Assembly: GCF_014489115.1 (NCBI RefSeq)
Contig: NZ_JACTAH010000001.1
Span: 1,550,001 to 1,614,000 of the forward strand
Origin: Thauera sedimentorum
GTDB lineage: Bacteria > Pseudomonadota > Gammaproteobacteria > Burkholderiales > Rhodocyclaceae
Direction of reading: 5' to 3'
Length of the DNA: 64,000 bases
In this document: one piece after another, positions 20,395 through 28,629 of the stretch
Numbering within the stretch: position 1 is the first letter of the stretch
How the letters are laid out: each line of letters starts with the position of its first letter
Position numbers and translations under genes: made by a program
Notes under the pieces: generated by a model
What the model was told of the DNA's origin: nothing
Databases searched by the model: none
The model's input: the letters and a program-made list of their open reading frames with translations, nothing else

Positions 20395-20901
20395 ATGGAA
20401 GGCATCCTCCTCGAAGTGCTGGCCCGCTGGCTGCACTTTCTCGGCGCCATCGTCTGGATCGGCCACAACTATGCCACCGCGGTGAACCGGCCACGCTACG
20501 AGCCGCTCACCGCGGCCGACCTCGCCGACCCGGACAGCCCGCGTCAGCAGGCCCTGCTCGCCCGCGAGCATGGCACCTTCCGCTACGCGTCGCTGGTTAC
20601 CCTGGGCAGCGGCCTCGTCATCCTCTGGCAGCGGGGCTGGCTCGGCGACGCGCTGAGCCTGCAGGGCGGCCTCGCGCCGCTGGGCGTCGGCATATGGCTC
20701 GGCATCGCGATGGTGCTCAACCTGTGGTTGGTGCTGTGGCCCAACCAGAAACGGGTTCTCGGCTTCGTTCGCGCCCCCTTGGAAGACCGCCTGCGTGCGT
20801 CGCGGATGACCTTCCTGTCGGCGCGGGTGAACACCCTGCTGTCGATCCCCGTGCTGTTCCTGATGGCCGCCGGCGCCCATGGACTCGCCCTGTTCAGCTG
20901 A
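20395..20901 (+). CDS. PuuD-like (urate hydroxylase membrane domain) protein
   Basis: A 168-aa integral membrane protein with four helices. RWLHFLGAIVWIGHNYATAVNRP at the N-terminus resembles the membrane domain of PuuD urate hydroxylases and related redox membrane proteins; the two His in the first helix (LHFLG, GHNYA) could ligate haem. There is no C-terminal cytochrome domain. The start at 20395 follows a GGAAGAAG sequence. It sits in the middle of the second pqq-type operon and overlaps the next gene by 23 bases. It might pass electrons from an oxidative step of that pathway to the quinone pool; that is inference. Confidence 0.65.
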   Translation: MEGILLEVLARWLHFLGAIVWIGHNYATAVNRPRYEPLTAADLADPDSPRQQALLAREHGTFRYASLVTLGSGLVILWQRGWLGDALSLQGGLAPLGVGIWLGIAMVLNLWLVLWPNQKRVLGFVRAPLEDRLRASRMTFLSARVNTLLSIPVLFLMAAGAHGLALFS

Positions 20902-21994
20902 ACTGCACGCCGCCGCCCGCCCGCAGCCGGCCACCGGCTACAGCTTCTCGGCCGCGAGCGGGCCGTTGCCAGCCGAGGTGCGGGCGGCGGTCGCCGAGGC
21001 TTGCATGCCACCTAACGGCGGCCGCTCCATCCTGAGCCTGCCGTTCACCTCCGACGCCTACCGCAGGCTGCAGGACGAAACCGAGGCCTGCCTGCGTCGC
21101 CTGCTCGACATCCCCGACGAGTTCCGTGTGCTCTTCCTGCAGGGCGGGGCCACGCTGCAGTTCGCCATGCTGCCCCTCAACCTGCTCGGCGGGGCGCGCC
21201 TGGCGGCCTACGTGGACACCGGCCACTGGTCGCGCCGGGCGATCGAGGAAGCCGGCCGCTACGCCGATCCCGACATCGTCGCGCGCGCCGTGGGGCACAT
21301 CCCCCACGAGCACGACTGGCAACTCGACCCGCGCGCCGCCTATTGCCACATCACCACCAACGAGACCGCCGACGGCCTCCAGTTCGACCGCTTGCCGGCG
21401 ATCCCCGTGCCGCTCGTCGCCGACATGAGCTCGGACCTGCTCACCAGGCCGCTCGATTTCACGCGTCTCGCGCTCGGCTACGCCGCCACCCAGAAGACCA
21501 TCGGCGTGCCGGGGCTGACGGTGCTCATCCTGCGCGCCGACCTCCTCGGACGCGCCCACCCCGCCACGCCGCGGGCGATGAACTACACGGCCCAGGCCGA
21601 GGCCGCGTCGCGGGTGAACACGCCGCCGGTGTTCCCGGTGCTGGTCGCACACCGCATGCTTCACTGGATCGAGCGGCAAGGCGGAGTGGCCGCGATGGCT
21701 GCGGCCGTCGAGCGGCGCAGCGCTGCCGTCTACGCCGTCCTCGACGACAGCGGGGGCTTCTATCGCAACACGATCGCCCGAGCCCACCGGTCGCGCGTGA
21801 ATCCGTGCTTCCACCTCGCCGACCAGGGTCTCACCGAGCGCTTCCTCGACGCGGCGCAGCGGGCGGGGCTGCACGACCTGCGCGGCCACCCGCGGACCGG
21901 CGGCATCCGGGTGAGTCTCTACAACGGCGTCGAGGACGAGGCGGTCGCGGCCCTGGCCGGATTCATGCGCGAGTTCGCGCGCACCCAGGGCTGA
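20879..21994 (+). CDS. SerC-like class V aminotransferase with altered substrate site
   Basis: A 371-aa PLP enzyme of the phosphoserine aminotransferase family. Typical SerC parts are FLQGGATLQFAMLPLNLL, the TNETADG segment, VADMSSDLLTRPLD and the PLP lysine in ATQKTIG, plus GGIRVSLYNGV at the end with the conserved Arg. The His-Arg pair that grips the phosphate of phosphoserine in SerC (SHRS in E. coli) is replaced by Pro-Phe-Thr-Ser at 55-58, so phosphoserine is unlikely to be the substrate. It is translationally coupled to the PuuD-like gene. In this operon it may transaminate or deaminate an amino acid-like intermediate derived from PqqA. Confidence 0.83.
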   Translation: MDSPCSAELHAAARPQPATGYSFSAASGPLPAEVRAAVAEACMPPNGGRSILSLPFTSDAYRRLQDETEACLRRLLDIPDEFRVLFLQGGATLQFAMLPLNLLGGARLAAYVDTGHWSRRAIEEAGRYADPDIVARAVGHIPHEHDWQLDPRAAYCHITTNETADGLQFDRLPAIPVPLVADMSSDLLTRPLDFTRLALGYAATQKTIGVPGLTVLILRADLLGRAHPATPRAMNYTAQAEAASRVNTPPVFPVLVAHRMLHWIERQGGVAAMAAAVERRSAAVYAVLDDSGGFYRNTIARAHRSRVNPCFHLADQGLTERFLDAAQRAGLHDLRGHPRTGGIRVSLYNGVEDEAVAALAGFMREFARTQG

Positions 21995-22091
21995 CAGGCA
22001 TGGCCTCCTCTCTTCGCCAAAGACCACTCGGCAGTCCGGCCGCACGCGGCCGCGCCGGGCGGCCCGGGCACCCGCCGCTGCGAGCCTTGTC

Positions 22092-22964
22092 ATGAGCGCG
22101 ACACCGAGCCCACGCGCGCTGCGCACCCGCCGGGCCCTGGCCGCGCTGCGGCGAGCAGCGGCGTCGGCGGGCAAGGACGGTGGAGGTAAGGTGTATGCGT
22201 ACGCCGGCGCACCGGTTCATGCGATGGGTCTTGCCTTTCCGGGACCGCTCGGGCTGGCTGCGGGCTTCGACCGCTTCGGTCTCCTCGCCCGTACGGCACC
22301 ACGACTCGGTCTGGGAGCGGTCGAGGCGGGCACCTTTTTCGGCGGCAGCGCGGGAGAGCTTGCGGTGCTGGGCAGCGGCACCGCTCGACACGGTTCGAAC
22401 GCGGCGATCCGGGGCGTCAGCATCGGCAAGCGCCCTGCCACGCCCTGGTCGCGTGCCGAGGACGACTTCCTCGACGCCCTGTTCGCCTTCCACCGCGGCG
22501 CGGACTACCTCACGCTCAACCCCGGGCGCGACCACCCGCGGCCGGAACGCTTTGCCATCGTGCTGCGGGAGGTCGTCCGCGCCCGTGACGCCCTCGGCGG
22601 ACGCCGGGACAGGCGGATTCCCCTGGTCGCCAAACTGCCGTTCGCCTGGACGGCCGGCCCGGAGGGGGTGGCCATCGCCACGGCCTTCGTCGCCGCGGGC
22701 GCCGACGGCTTGCTGCTCTCGGCCGAAGGCGCCGCCTGCCCTCGCCATGCCCGCGAAATCCTGCGGCGGATCGCCACGGCACTCGGACGCGAGGCGTGCA
22801 TCGTCAGCGTCGGCGGCATCGACGGCGCGCGCGAAGCACGCGCGCGAATGGATGCCGGCGCGCACCTGATCCAGGTGCACCGTGGCGCCGCCGCGGGCGG
22901 CGCCCGCTTCACCCGTGCGCTCGCGCTCGAACTTTCGCTCCGGCGCTTCGGCGAGCGGCCATGA
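22092..22964 (+). CDS. Dihydroorotate dehydrogenase-like flavoprotein with altered active site
   Basis: A 290-aa TIM-barrel FMN protein related to class 2 PyrD. FMN-site features remain: GPLGLAAGFD near residue 50, GLGAVEAGTFFGG, VAKLPFAWT with the conserved Lys, SVGGIDG and LIQVHRG. The catalytic loop that reads N-x-S-S-P-N-T in PyrD is replaced here by LNPGRDHPRPE, so the catalytic Ser and the dihydroorotate-binding Asn are gone. It therefore probably binds FMN and oxidises or reduces something else. It is the last gene of the pqqA1 operon. A 31-codon frame at 22000-22095 overlaps its start (ATGA) but has no clear sign of being real. Confidence 0.8.
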   Translation: MSATPSPRALRTRRALAALRRAAASAGKDGGGKVYAYAGAPVHAMGLAFPGPLGLAAGFDRFGLLARTAPRLGLGAVEAGTFFGGSAGELAVLGSGTARHGSNAAIRGVSIGKRPATPWSRAEDDFLDALFAFHRGADYLTLNPGRDHPRPERFAIVLREVVRARDALGGRRDRRIPLVAKLPFAWTAGPEGVAIATAFVAAGADGLLLSAEGAACPRHAREILRRIATALGREACIVSVGGIDGAREARARMDAGAHLIQVHRGAAAGGARFTRALALELSLRRFGERP

Positions 22965-23015
22965 TCCCGGCCTGCAAGTCCGTTCCCGGACAACAGGACC
23001 GGGCGCCGCGGGACA

Positions 23016-23873
23016 TCACTCGAGGTAGTGACCGACACCGATCAGCGAGCCGCCGACCTTGCGCACGTAGGAACGCTTCTTCTCCACCGCGTTGGTCACC
23101 GGGTTGCGCCACACGTAGTCGACGCTCGCCTCGTCGGCGCCCTTGAGCTTCTCCACCATCTCCGCCACCAGCGCGTGGCCGGCCGCATCGTGCAGGCCGA
23201 GCGCGTCGGTGTCGGCCAGCGCCGGATTCATGCCCATGGCCTGGAAGCGGCCGCTCGCCAGGTCGACCATGAACACGTAGAGATCGTCCTTGACGAATTC
23301 GCCGCCGCGGTCATTGAAGGCTTCCGCCGCCTTGCCCACGCCTTCCGCCCCGGCGAAGGCGACTGCCCGCTCGAGCATCGCGCGGGCGTCGTCGGCGCTG
23401 GCGCGCGGCGCCGAATAGCCCACGCCGAGCACGTAACTGCCGACCTTGCGCACATAGCTCACCTTGGGCTCGACCTTGTTGGTCACCCGGTTCAGCCACA
23501 TGTAGCGCACGGTGGCTTCCTGCGTCCTGCGGGTGGAGTCGATCATCTCGCGGAACAGCGGGTTGCCGGCCGCGTCGGTGGTGTTGAGCACGGTCAGGCC
23601 GACCAGCGCCTCGGGGGCGGCGCCGCTGGCGTGATAGACACCCTTGTCGTCGATCACGAACACATACAGGTCCTTGCGGACGAACTTGCCCTTCTGGTTG
23701 TTGAAGGCCGCAAAGGCGCGCTCGGCGCCGTTCTCCTGCATGTACTGCACTGCCTGCTCGAACAGGCTGCGCGCCTCGCGCGGGGTGGCACGGTCGACCG
23801 CCGCGGCCGGCAGCGCGAGCCCCGCCGCCAGCAGGGTGGCGAACACGGCCTTGGACTGGAATACGCGTTTCAT
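23016..23873 (-). CDS. Secreted protein with two tandem Cache domains
   Basis: A 285-aa periplasmic protein. Start ATG 23873 has GAGGAG and a signal peptide (FATLLAAGLALPAAA). The rest is two similar Cache-type sensor units, each ending in a matching motif (SYVRKVGSYVLGVGYS at about 175-190 and SYVRKVGGSLIGVGHYLE at the C-terminus) and each containing DLYVFVID or DLYVFMVD. There is no membrane anchor or output domain. It follows the response regulator by 44 bases, so it probably presents a small ligand to the histidine kinase encoded two genes upstream. Cache units commonly bind carboxylates or amines. Confidence 0.82.
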   Translation of the reverse strand: MKRVFQSKAVFATLLAAGLALPAAAVDRATPREARSLFEQAVQYMQENGAERAFAAFNNQKGKFVRKDLYVFVIDDKGVYHASGAAPEALVGLTVLNTTDAAGNPLFREMIDSTRRTQEATVRYMWLNRVTNKVEPKVSYVRKVGSYVLGVGYSAPRASADDARAMLERAVAFAGAEGVGKAAEAFNDRGGEFVKDDLYVFMVDLASGRFQAMGMNPALADTDALGLHDAAGHALVAEMVEKLKGADEASVDYVWRNPVTNAVEKKRSYVRKVGGSLIGVGHYLE

Positions 23874-23917
23874 TGGTTCATCTCCTCGGGTCAACAACGG
23901 ATCGGCTGTCGGTCCGC

Positions 23918-24574
23918 CTACGCGTGGCAGGCGGCCGCGGCCGGAAAATCCACCAGGCCGTGGCGCACCGCGAGCCTGAGCAGCTTGAAATCGTTGTCGG
24001 CGTCGAGCTTCTGGCGGATCGCCGACATGTGGTTGAGCACGGTCTTCTGGCTCAGGTGCATGCACTGGGCGATGGCCGCGGCCGAATCGCCGCCGGCGGC
24101 CATGCGCAGCACCTCGAATTCGCGCGGGGTCAGGCGCGCGAGGCCTTGCTCGCCGTCGAGCGTGGCGGTGGCGAGCGACTGGGCCACCTCGGCCGACAGC
24201 GTCCGCCGCCCGCCCGCCGCGGCGCGGATGGCGTCGAACATTTCGGTGGGCTCGCAGTTCTTGGTCAGGTAGCCGAGCGCACCGGCACGCGTCGCCTGGG
24301 TAACGTAGCCGGGGTTGTCGTGCATCGACAGCACCAGCACACGCAGCTCGGGCACGCGCGCGAGCATGCGGCGGATGGCCTCGATGCCGCTGCTGCCGCG
24401 CAGGCTGATGTCCACCACCGCCACGTCCACGCCGCCGCGCTGCAGGCAGGCGTAGGCCTCGTCGCCGGTCGCCGCTTCGCCTACCACCTCGAAGCCGGGC
24501 TCGGCGTCAAGCAAGCGCCGGTAGCCATTGCGCACCACCGCATGATCGTCGAGCAGCAGGATGCGTATCGTCAT
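23918..24574 (-). CDS. LuxR/NarL-family response regulator
   Basis: A 218-aa two-component regulator. The receiver has LLLDDHAVVRNG, the phospho-acceptor Asp in VVDISLRG, and the Lys in YLTKN; the C-terminal LuxR helix-turn-helix is LTPREFEVLRMAAGGDSAAAIAQCMHLSQKTVLNHMSAIRQKL. It overlaps the upstream kinase gene by 68 bases and has its own AGGAGGGAG site. Probably regulates alcohol dehydrogenase genes nearby, as the ExaE/PedR2/ErdR types do in Pseudomonas. Confidence 0.92.
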   Translation of the reverse strand: MTIRILLLDDHAVVRNGYRRLLDAEPGFEVVGEAATGDEAYACLQRGGVDVAVVDISLRGSSGIEAIRRMLARVPELRVLVLSMHDNPGYVTQATRAGALGYLTKNCEPTEMFDAIRAAAGGRRTLSAEVAQSLATATLDGEQGLARLTPREFEVLRMAAGGDSAAAIAQCMHLSQKTVLNHMSAIRQKLDADNDFKLLRLAVRHGLVDFPAAAACHA

Positions 24575-25871
24575 TGTTGTCTCCCTCCTTCTTCAATCCG
24601 GGCAGCCACAGTTCGAGCCGCAAGCCGCCCTCGACCGCGTTGCCGAGCACCAGGCGCCCGCCGGCCATCTCGACGCGTTCGCGCATGCCCAACAGGCCGC
24701 CGCCGGGGTGGACCCGGGCGGCACGCCCGCAGCCGTCGTCGCACACCGCCAGGCACACGCCGCCCGCCTGCGCGCTCACCCGCACCCACGCGCGCCGCGC
24801 GCCGCTGTGACGCAACACGTTGGTGAGCGCTTCCTGCAAAGTGCGGTACAAGGCCAGGCCGGCGTTCGGCGCCAGGCCGGGCAGCACCTCGGGCAGGCGC
24901 GCCTCCAGGGCGATGCCGGTTTCGCGCTGGCGCCAGGCGGCGAGAACCTCGGCCAGCGCATCGACCATGCCCAGCCCCTCCAGCCCGTGGGGGCGCAATT
25001 CGGTAAGCAGCCCGCGCACATGTGCGGACATCTGCGCCACCTGGCCGCGGATGTCGCGCGCACAAGCAGTCAGGCTGCCAGGGTCGGCGCTGCCGGCATG
25101 GCGTTCGACGAAGGCCGCGGCCGCACCGATCGCGGTCAGCGACTGGCCGAATTCGTCGTGCAACTCACGTGCCAGATGGCGCCGTTCGGTCTCCTGCAGG
25201 TCGATCAGGCGTCGCGCCAGCGTGCGCTCGGCCGCGCGCGAATCGGCGAGGCTGGCGGCCAGCCGCTCGATGGCTTGTGCGATGCGGCGGAACTCGCGCA
25301 GTTCGAACTGCGGCAGCGCGGCCTGCGAGGCGCCCTGCGCGAGCTGCTGCAGACCGTCTTCCAGCGCACGCACCGGGCGCAGCGCGCGATCCACCGCGAA
25401 CCACGCCGCCGTACCGCCGGCCAGCACGAAGGCCAGCAGGGCTGCGAGCATGAACACCGCGTCGCGCAGGATCTCCAGCATCTCGCTGCGCGGATTGGCG
25501 CTCACCAGCAGCACGTCCCGGCCCAGCGGAATCCGCAGCTCGGGGGCCTCGACGCCGGGCAGGCGGTCGGCCAGCCAGTCGAGGACACCGGCTGCACCTG
25601 ATGCGCTCTGGAGCGACTGTTCCATTTCGGGACGCTCCAGGGATACACGCACATGACGCAGCCCGCCGTCGGCGAGCAGGCGGTCGAGCGCCGCGCGCGA
25701 GCCTTCGCGCGCCTCGTGCACCGCGAGCATCAGCTCGGCCAGACGCGTCGAGGCCTCCACCTCCTCGGCCACGTCCTCCCGCAATGCGAGTCCCACCAGC
25801 AGCACCGCGGCCGCCAGCAACGCGACCGAGAAGGCGGACAACCAGGCCACCAGGCGCCAGCGCAGATCCAT
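24507..25871 (-). CDS. NarX-type sensor histidine kinase
   Basis: A 454-aa membrane kinase. Start ATG 25871 with GGAGG. Helix 1 at about 8-30, periplasmic sensor to about 165, helix 2 (FMLAALLAFVLAGGTAAWFAV), a HAMP-like linker, then HisKA_3 with the phospho-His in LARELHDEFGQSLTAIG and the ATPase with DDGCGRAARVHPGGGLLGMRERV. The C-terminal tail past the ATPase domain runs over the response regulator start. The periplasmic region is a plausible partner of the Cache protein at 23016. A perfect sigma-54 promoter at 25907-25922 lies 36 bases before the start. Confidence 0.92.
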   Translation of the reverse strand: MDLRWRLVAWLSAFSVALLAAAVLLVGLALREDVAEEVEASTRLAELMLAVHEAREGSRAALDRLLADGGLRHVRVSLERPEMEQSLQSASGAAGVLDWLADRLPGVEAPELRIPLGRDVLLVSANPRSEMLEILRDAVFMLAALLAFVLAGGTAAWFAVDRALRPVRALEDGLQQLAQGASQAALPQFELREFRRIAQAIERLAASLADSRAAERTLARRLIDLQETERRHLARELHDEFGQSLTAIGAAAAFVERHAGSADPGSLTACARDIRGQVAQMSAHVRGLLTELRPHGLEGLGMVDALAEVLAAWRQRETGIALEARLPEVLPGLAPNAGLALYRTLQEALTNVLRHSGARRAWVRVSAQAGGVCLAVCDDGCGRAARVHPGGGLLGMRERVEMAGGRLVLGNAVEGGLRLELWLPGLKKEGDNNDDTHPAARRSCGGAQWLPALA

Positions 25872-25906
25872 GGAGCATTCCTCCGTCAGACATCCACGCT
25901 TCCCAT

Positions 25907-25922
25907 AGCAACGCACGTGCCA
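25907..25922 (-). promoter_or_regulatory. Sigma-54 promoter of the kinase-regulator-Cache operon
   Basis: Minus strand TGGCAC, GTGCG, TTGCT: an exact consensus match. Predicted start near 25895, giving a short leader of about 24 bases before the kinase start. Confidence 0.85.
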
Positions 25923-26070
25923 CGGCTCCCGGCGACGACGGGAATTCCACCCGGTACGGCCGGGGGAGCTTCCCGCGACCGCTCACCGCGCTCCGCCGGA
26001 TACTGGCCTCGGCCCCGGACACGCCCCTGGCATGACCGCCGGCCGACCAGACAACGAACGGAGACATGAG

Positions 26071-27957
26071 ATGCCTCAGAAAACCCCCAAGACGGCCAAG
26101 CCGTTGCTGAGCCTGGCGGCAATCGCGGTCGCGACCGCCTGCGCCCTCCCGGCCTCGGCCGTCACCCCGGTCACCTGGAACGACATCGCCAGCGACGGCA
26201 AGAACCCGAACAGCGTGCTGATGTACGGCATGGGCCTGAAGGGCCAGCGCTTCAGCCCGCTGACCCAGATCAACGCCAAGACGGTGGCCGGACTGGTGCC
26301 GGCGTGGTCCTTCTCCTTCGGCGGCGAGAAACAGCGCGGCCAGGAGGCCCAGCCCCTGGTCCATGACGGGGTGATCTACGTCACCTCCTCCTACTCGCGC
26401 ATGTTCGCGCTCGACGCCAGGACCGGCAAGCAGCTGTGGGCCTACGAGCACCGCCTGCCCGACGACATCCGCCCGTGCTGCGACGTGATCAACCGCGGCG
26501 CCGCGATCTATGGCGACAAGGTGTTCTTCGGTACGCTGGACGCGGCCATCGTCGCGCTCGACCGCAAGACCGGCAAGGTGGTGTGGAAGGAGAAGTTCGG
26601 CGACCACAAGGTCGGCTACACCATGACCGGCGCGCCCACCATCGTGAAGGACCAGAAGACCGGCAGGATGCTGCTGGTGCACGGCAGCTCCGGCGACGAG
26701 TTCGGCGTGGTCGGCTACCTGTTCGCGCGTGACCCGGACACCGGCAAGGAAGTGTGGGCGCGTCCGCTGGTCGAAGGCCACATGGGCCGCCTCAACGGCA
26801 AGGACAGCACACCCACCGGCGACGTCAAGGCGCCCTCGTGGCCCAACGACCCGACCCGCCAGACCGGCAAGGTCGAACCCTGGAGCCATGGCGGCGGCGC
26901 CCCCTGGCAGAGCGCCACCTTCGACGCCGAGACCAACACCATCGTCATCGGCGCGGGCAACCCGGCGCCATGGAACACCTGGGCACGAACCGCCCCGGGC
27001 GACGATCCACTCAACTGGGACAGCCTGTTCACCTCCGGCCAGGCCTATGTCGACGCCAGCACCGGCGAGCTCAAGGGCTTCTACCAGCACACCCCGAACG
27101 ACGCCTGGGACTTCTCGGGCAACAACGAGATCGTGCTCTTCGAGTACAAGGACCCGAAGACCGGCAAGATGGTCAAGGCCGGCGCGCACGCCGATCGCAA
27201 CGGCTTCTTCTTCGTCACCGACCGCGAGAAGCTCGCCAACGGCTCGGGCTATCCCAACCGCCCGACCGCGCTGATCGCCGCCTACCCCTTCGTCGAGGGC
27301 ATCACCTGGGCCAAGGGCTTCGACCTCAAGACCGGCAAGCCGATCGAGACCGGCAACCGTCCGCCGCTGCCCAAGGACGGTGCGGAGAAAGGTGAATCGG
27401 TGTTCGTCTCGCCGCCTTTCCTCGGCGGCAAGAACTGGAACCCGATGTCCTACAGCCCGGATACCGGCCTGTTCTACATCGCCGCCAACCACTGGGCGAT
27501 GGACTACTGGACCGAGAAGGTGAACTACAAGGCCGGCTCCGCCTACCTCGGCCAGGGCTTCCGCATCAAGCGCCTGTTCAAGGACCACGTCGGCACGCTG
27601 CGCGCGCTCGATCCGGTGACCGGCAAGATCGTCTGGGAGAACAAGGAGGAGTTCCCGCTGTGGGCCGGCACCCTCGCCACCGCCGGCGGCCTGGTGTTCA
27701 CCGGCACCTCCGACGGCTTCGTGAAGGCGCTCGACGCCAAGACGGGCAAGGAGCTGTGGAAGTTCCAGACCGGCTCCGGCATCGTCTCGGCACCGATCAC
27801 CTGGGAGATGGACGGCGAGCAGTACATCGGCCTGTCCAGCGGCTACGGCGGTGCGGTACCGCTGTGGGGCGGCGACATGGCCGACCTCACCAAGCAGGTG
27901 ACGCAGGGCGGTTCGTTCTGGGTCTTCAAGCTGCCCAAGCAGCTGGCGAGCCGCTGA
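26071..27957 (+). CDS. exaA: PQQ-dependent alcohol dehydrogenase, calcium type
   Basis: A 628-aa periplasmic quinoprotein with signal peptide and eight-bladed propeller. ATG 26071 follows CGGAGAC. The adjacent-Cys ring typical of these enzymes is seen in [10 protein letters not shown], the metal/PQQ site in GAGNPAPWNTW, and the catalytic Asp in TPNDAWDFSGNNE. The residue two after the catalytic Asp is Ser, not Asp, which marks the Ca-dependent ExaA/PedE group. The W-motifs of the propeller recur (for example DAKTGKELWKFQTGSG). It oxidises ethanol and other primary alcohols, passing electrons to the cytochrome two genes downstream. I found no sigma-54 site before it. Confidence 0.95.
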   Translation: MPQKTPKTAKPLLSLAAIAVATACALPASAVTPVTWNDIASDGKNPNSVLMYGMGLKGQRFSPLTQINAKTVAGLVPAWSFSFGGEKQRGQEAQPLVHDGVIYVTSSYSRMFALDARTGKQLWAYEHRLPDDIRPCCDVINRGAAIYGDKVFFGTLDAAIVALDRKTGKVVWKEKFGDHKVGYTMTGAPTIVKDQKTGRMLLVHGSSGDEFGVVGYLFARDPDTGKEVWARPLVEGHMGRLNGKDSTPTGDVKAPSWPNDPTRQTGKVEPWSHGGGAPWQSATFDAETNTIVIGAGNPAPWNTWARTAPGDDPLNWDSLFTSGQAYVDASTGELKGFYQHTPNDAWDFSGNNEIVLFEYKDPKTGKMVKAGAHADRNGFFFVTDREKLANGSGYPNRPTALIAAYPFVEGITWAKGFDLKTGKPIETGNRPPLPKDGAEKGESVFVSPPFLGGKNWNPMSYSPDTGLFYIAANHWAMDYWTEKVNYKAGSAYLGQGFRIKRLFKDHVGTLRALDPVTGKIVWENKEEFPLWAGTLATAGGLVFTGTSDGFVKALDAKTGKELWKFQTGSGIVSAPITWEMDGEQYIGLSSGYGGAVPLWGGDMADLTKQVTQGGSFWVFKLPKQLASR

Positions 27958-28013
27958 GGAGGCTGGCGGGGCGCGCCGTCGGCGTCGCCCCGCCGCGCAA
28001 GGAGCACCAAGCC

Positions 28014-28613
28014 ATGCGAAGAAACCGACTCATTCCCACCGCCCTGCTCGCCACCGCGCTCGCCTGCAGCGCAAAGGCCGGCACCGGCGCCACGCCGGAA
28101 GCCTCCGCGGCCGTGCCGGACATCATCAACGGCTGCGGCATCTGGCCCTACACCCGCTGTCCCGGGGTGGATCTCTCCGGCGCCTCGCTGGTGGGCCGCA
28201 ATCTCGCCGGCGCCGACCTGCGCGGCGCCAATCTGCGCGGCGCGGACCTGCGCGCCGCCAACCTGGCCGGCGCCAAGCTCGACGGCGCCGACCTCGGGGG
28301 CGCCCGCCTGGACAAGGTCAATGCGCCGGTCGCGCTGTTCCGCGGCGCCAACTTCGCCGGCGCAAGCATGGAGTTCGCCCGCCTCATGCGTTCCGACTTC
28401 AGCGGCGCGGACTTCACCGGCACGACGCTCGAGGCGGCGCGCGCCAACTACGCCCGCTTCGCGAACGCCCGCTTCGTCGACACGAACCTGCAGGAGGCCA
28501 AGTTCAACAATGCCAACCTCGCCAATGCCACCATGGAGCGCTGCGTGCTGCGCTTCGCCATTTTCCCCGACGCCAACCTGGACGGCTGCAAGGGCTGTCC
28601 GGAAGGCTGGTGA
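28014..28613 (+). CDS. Secreted pentapeptide-repeat protein
   Basis: A 199-aa exported protein. After a signal peptide (LIPTALLATALACSAKA) and a short Cys-containing segment (GCGIWPYTRCPG) come some 20 pentapeptide repeats of the A(D/N)LxG type (LAGADLRGANLRGADL and so on), which fold as a right-handed quadrilateral helix. It ends with a CxGCPEG segment. It lies 56 bases after the Ca-type dehydrogenase with an AAGGAG site. Similar proteins occur in quinoprotein alcohol dehydrogenase clusters; their function is unknown, but structural assistance or Cys-based redox contact with the dehydrogenase is possible. Confidence 0.88.
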   Translation: MRRNRLIPTALLATALACSAKAGTGATPEASAAVPDIINGCGIWPYTRCPGVDLSGASLVGRNLAGADLRGANLRGADLRAANLAGAKLDGADLGGARLDKVNAPVALFRGANFAGASMEFARLMRSDFSGADFTGTTLEAARANYARFANARFVDTNLQEAKFNNANLANATMERCVLRFAIFPDANLDGCKGCPEGW

Positions 28614-28629
28614 GCCGGAGCACTCGTCG

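Noticed and set aside
22000..22095. 31-codon frame overlapping the PyrD-like start
   Set aside because: ATGA overlap is suggestive, but the product is a basic low-complexity chain and the ribosome site is poor.
26436..27395. Open frames inside the Ca-type dehydrogenase in other frames
   Set aside because: Low-complexity Arg/Pro-rich products typical of shifted frames; the dehydrogenase is certain.
28014..28613. Quinolone-resistance (Qnr-like) pentapeptide protein
   Set aside because: It has a signal peptide, is periplasmic, and lacks the dimer C-terminal motif; it belongs to the dehydrogenase locus.
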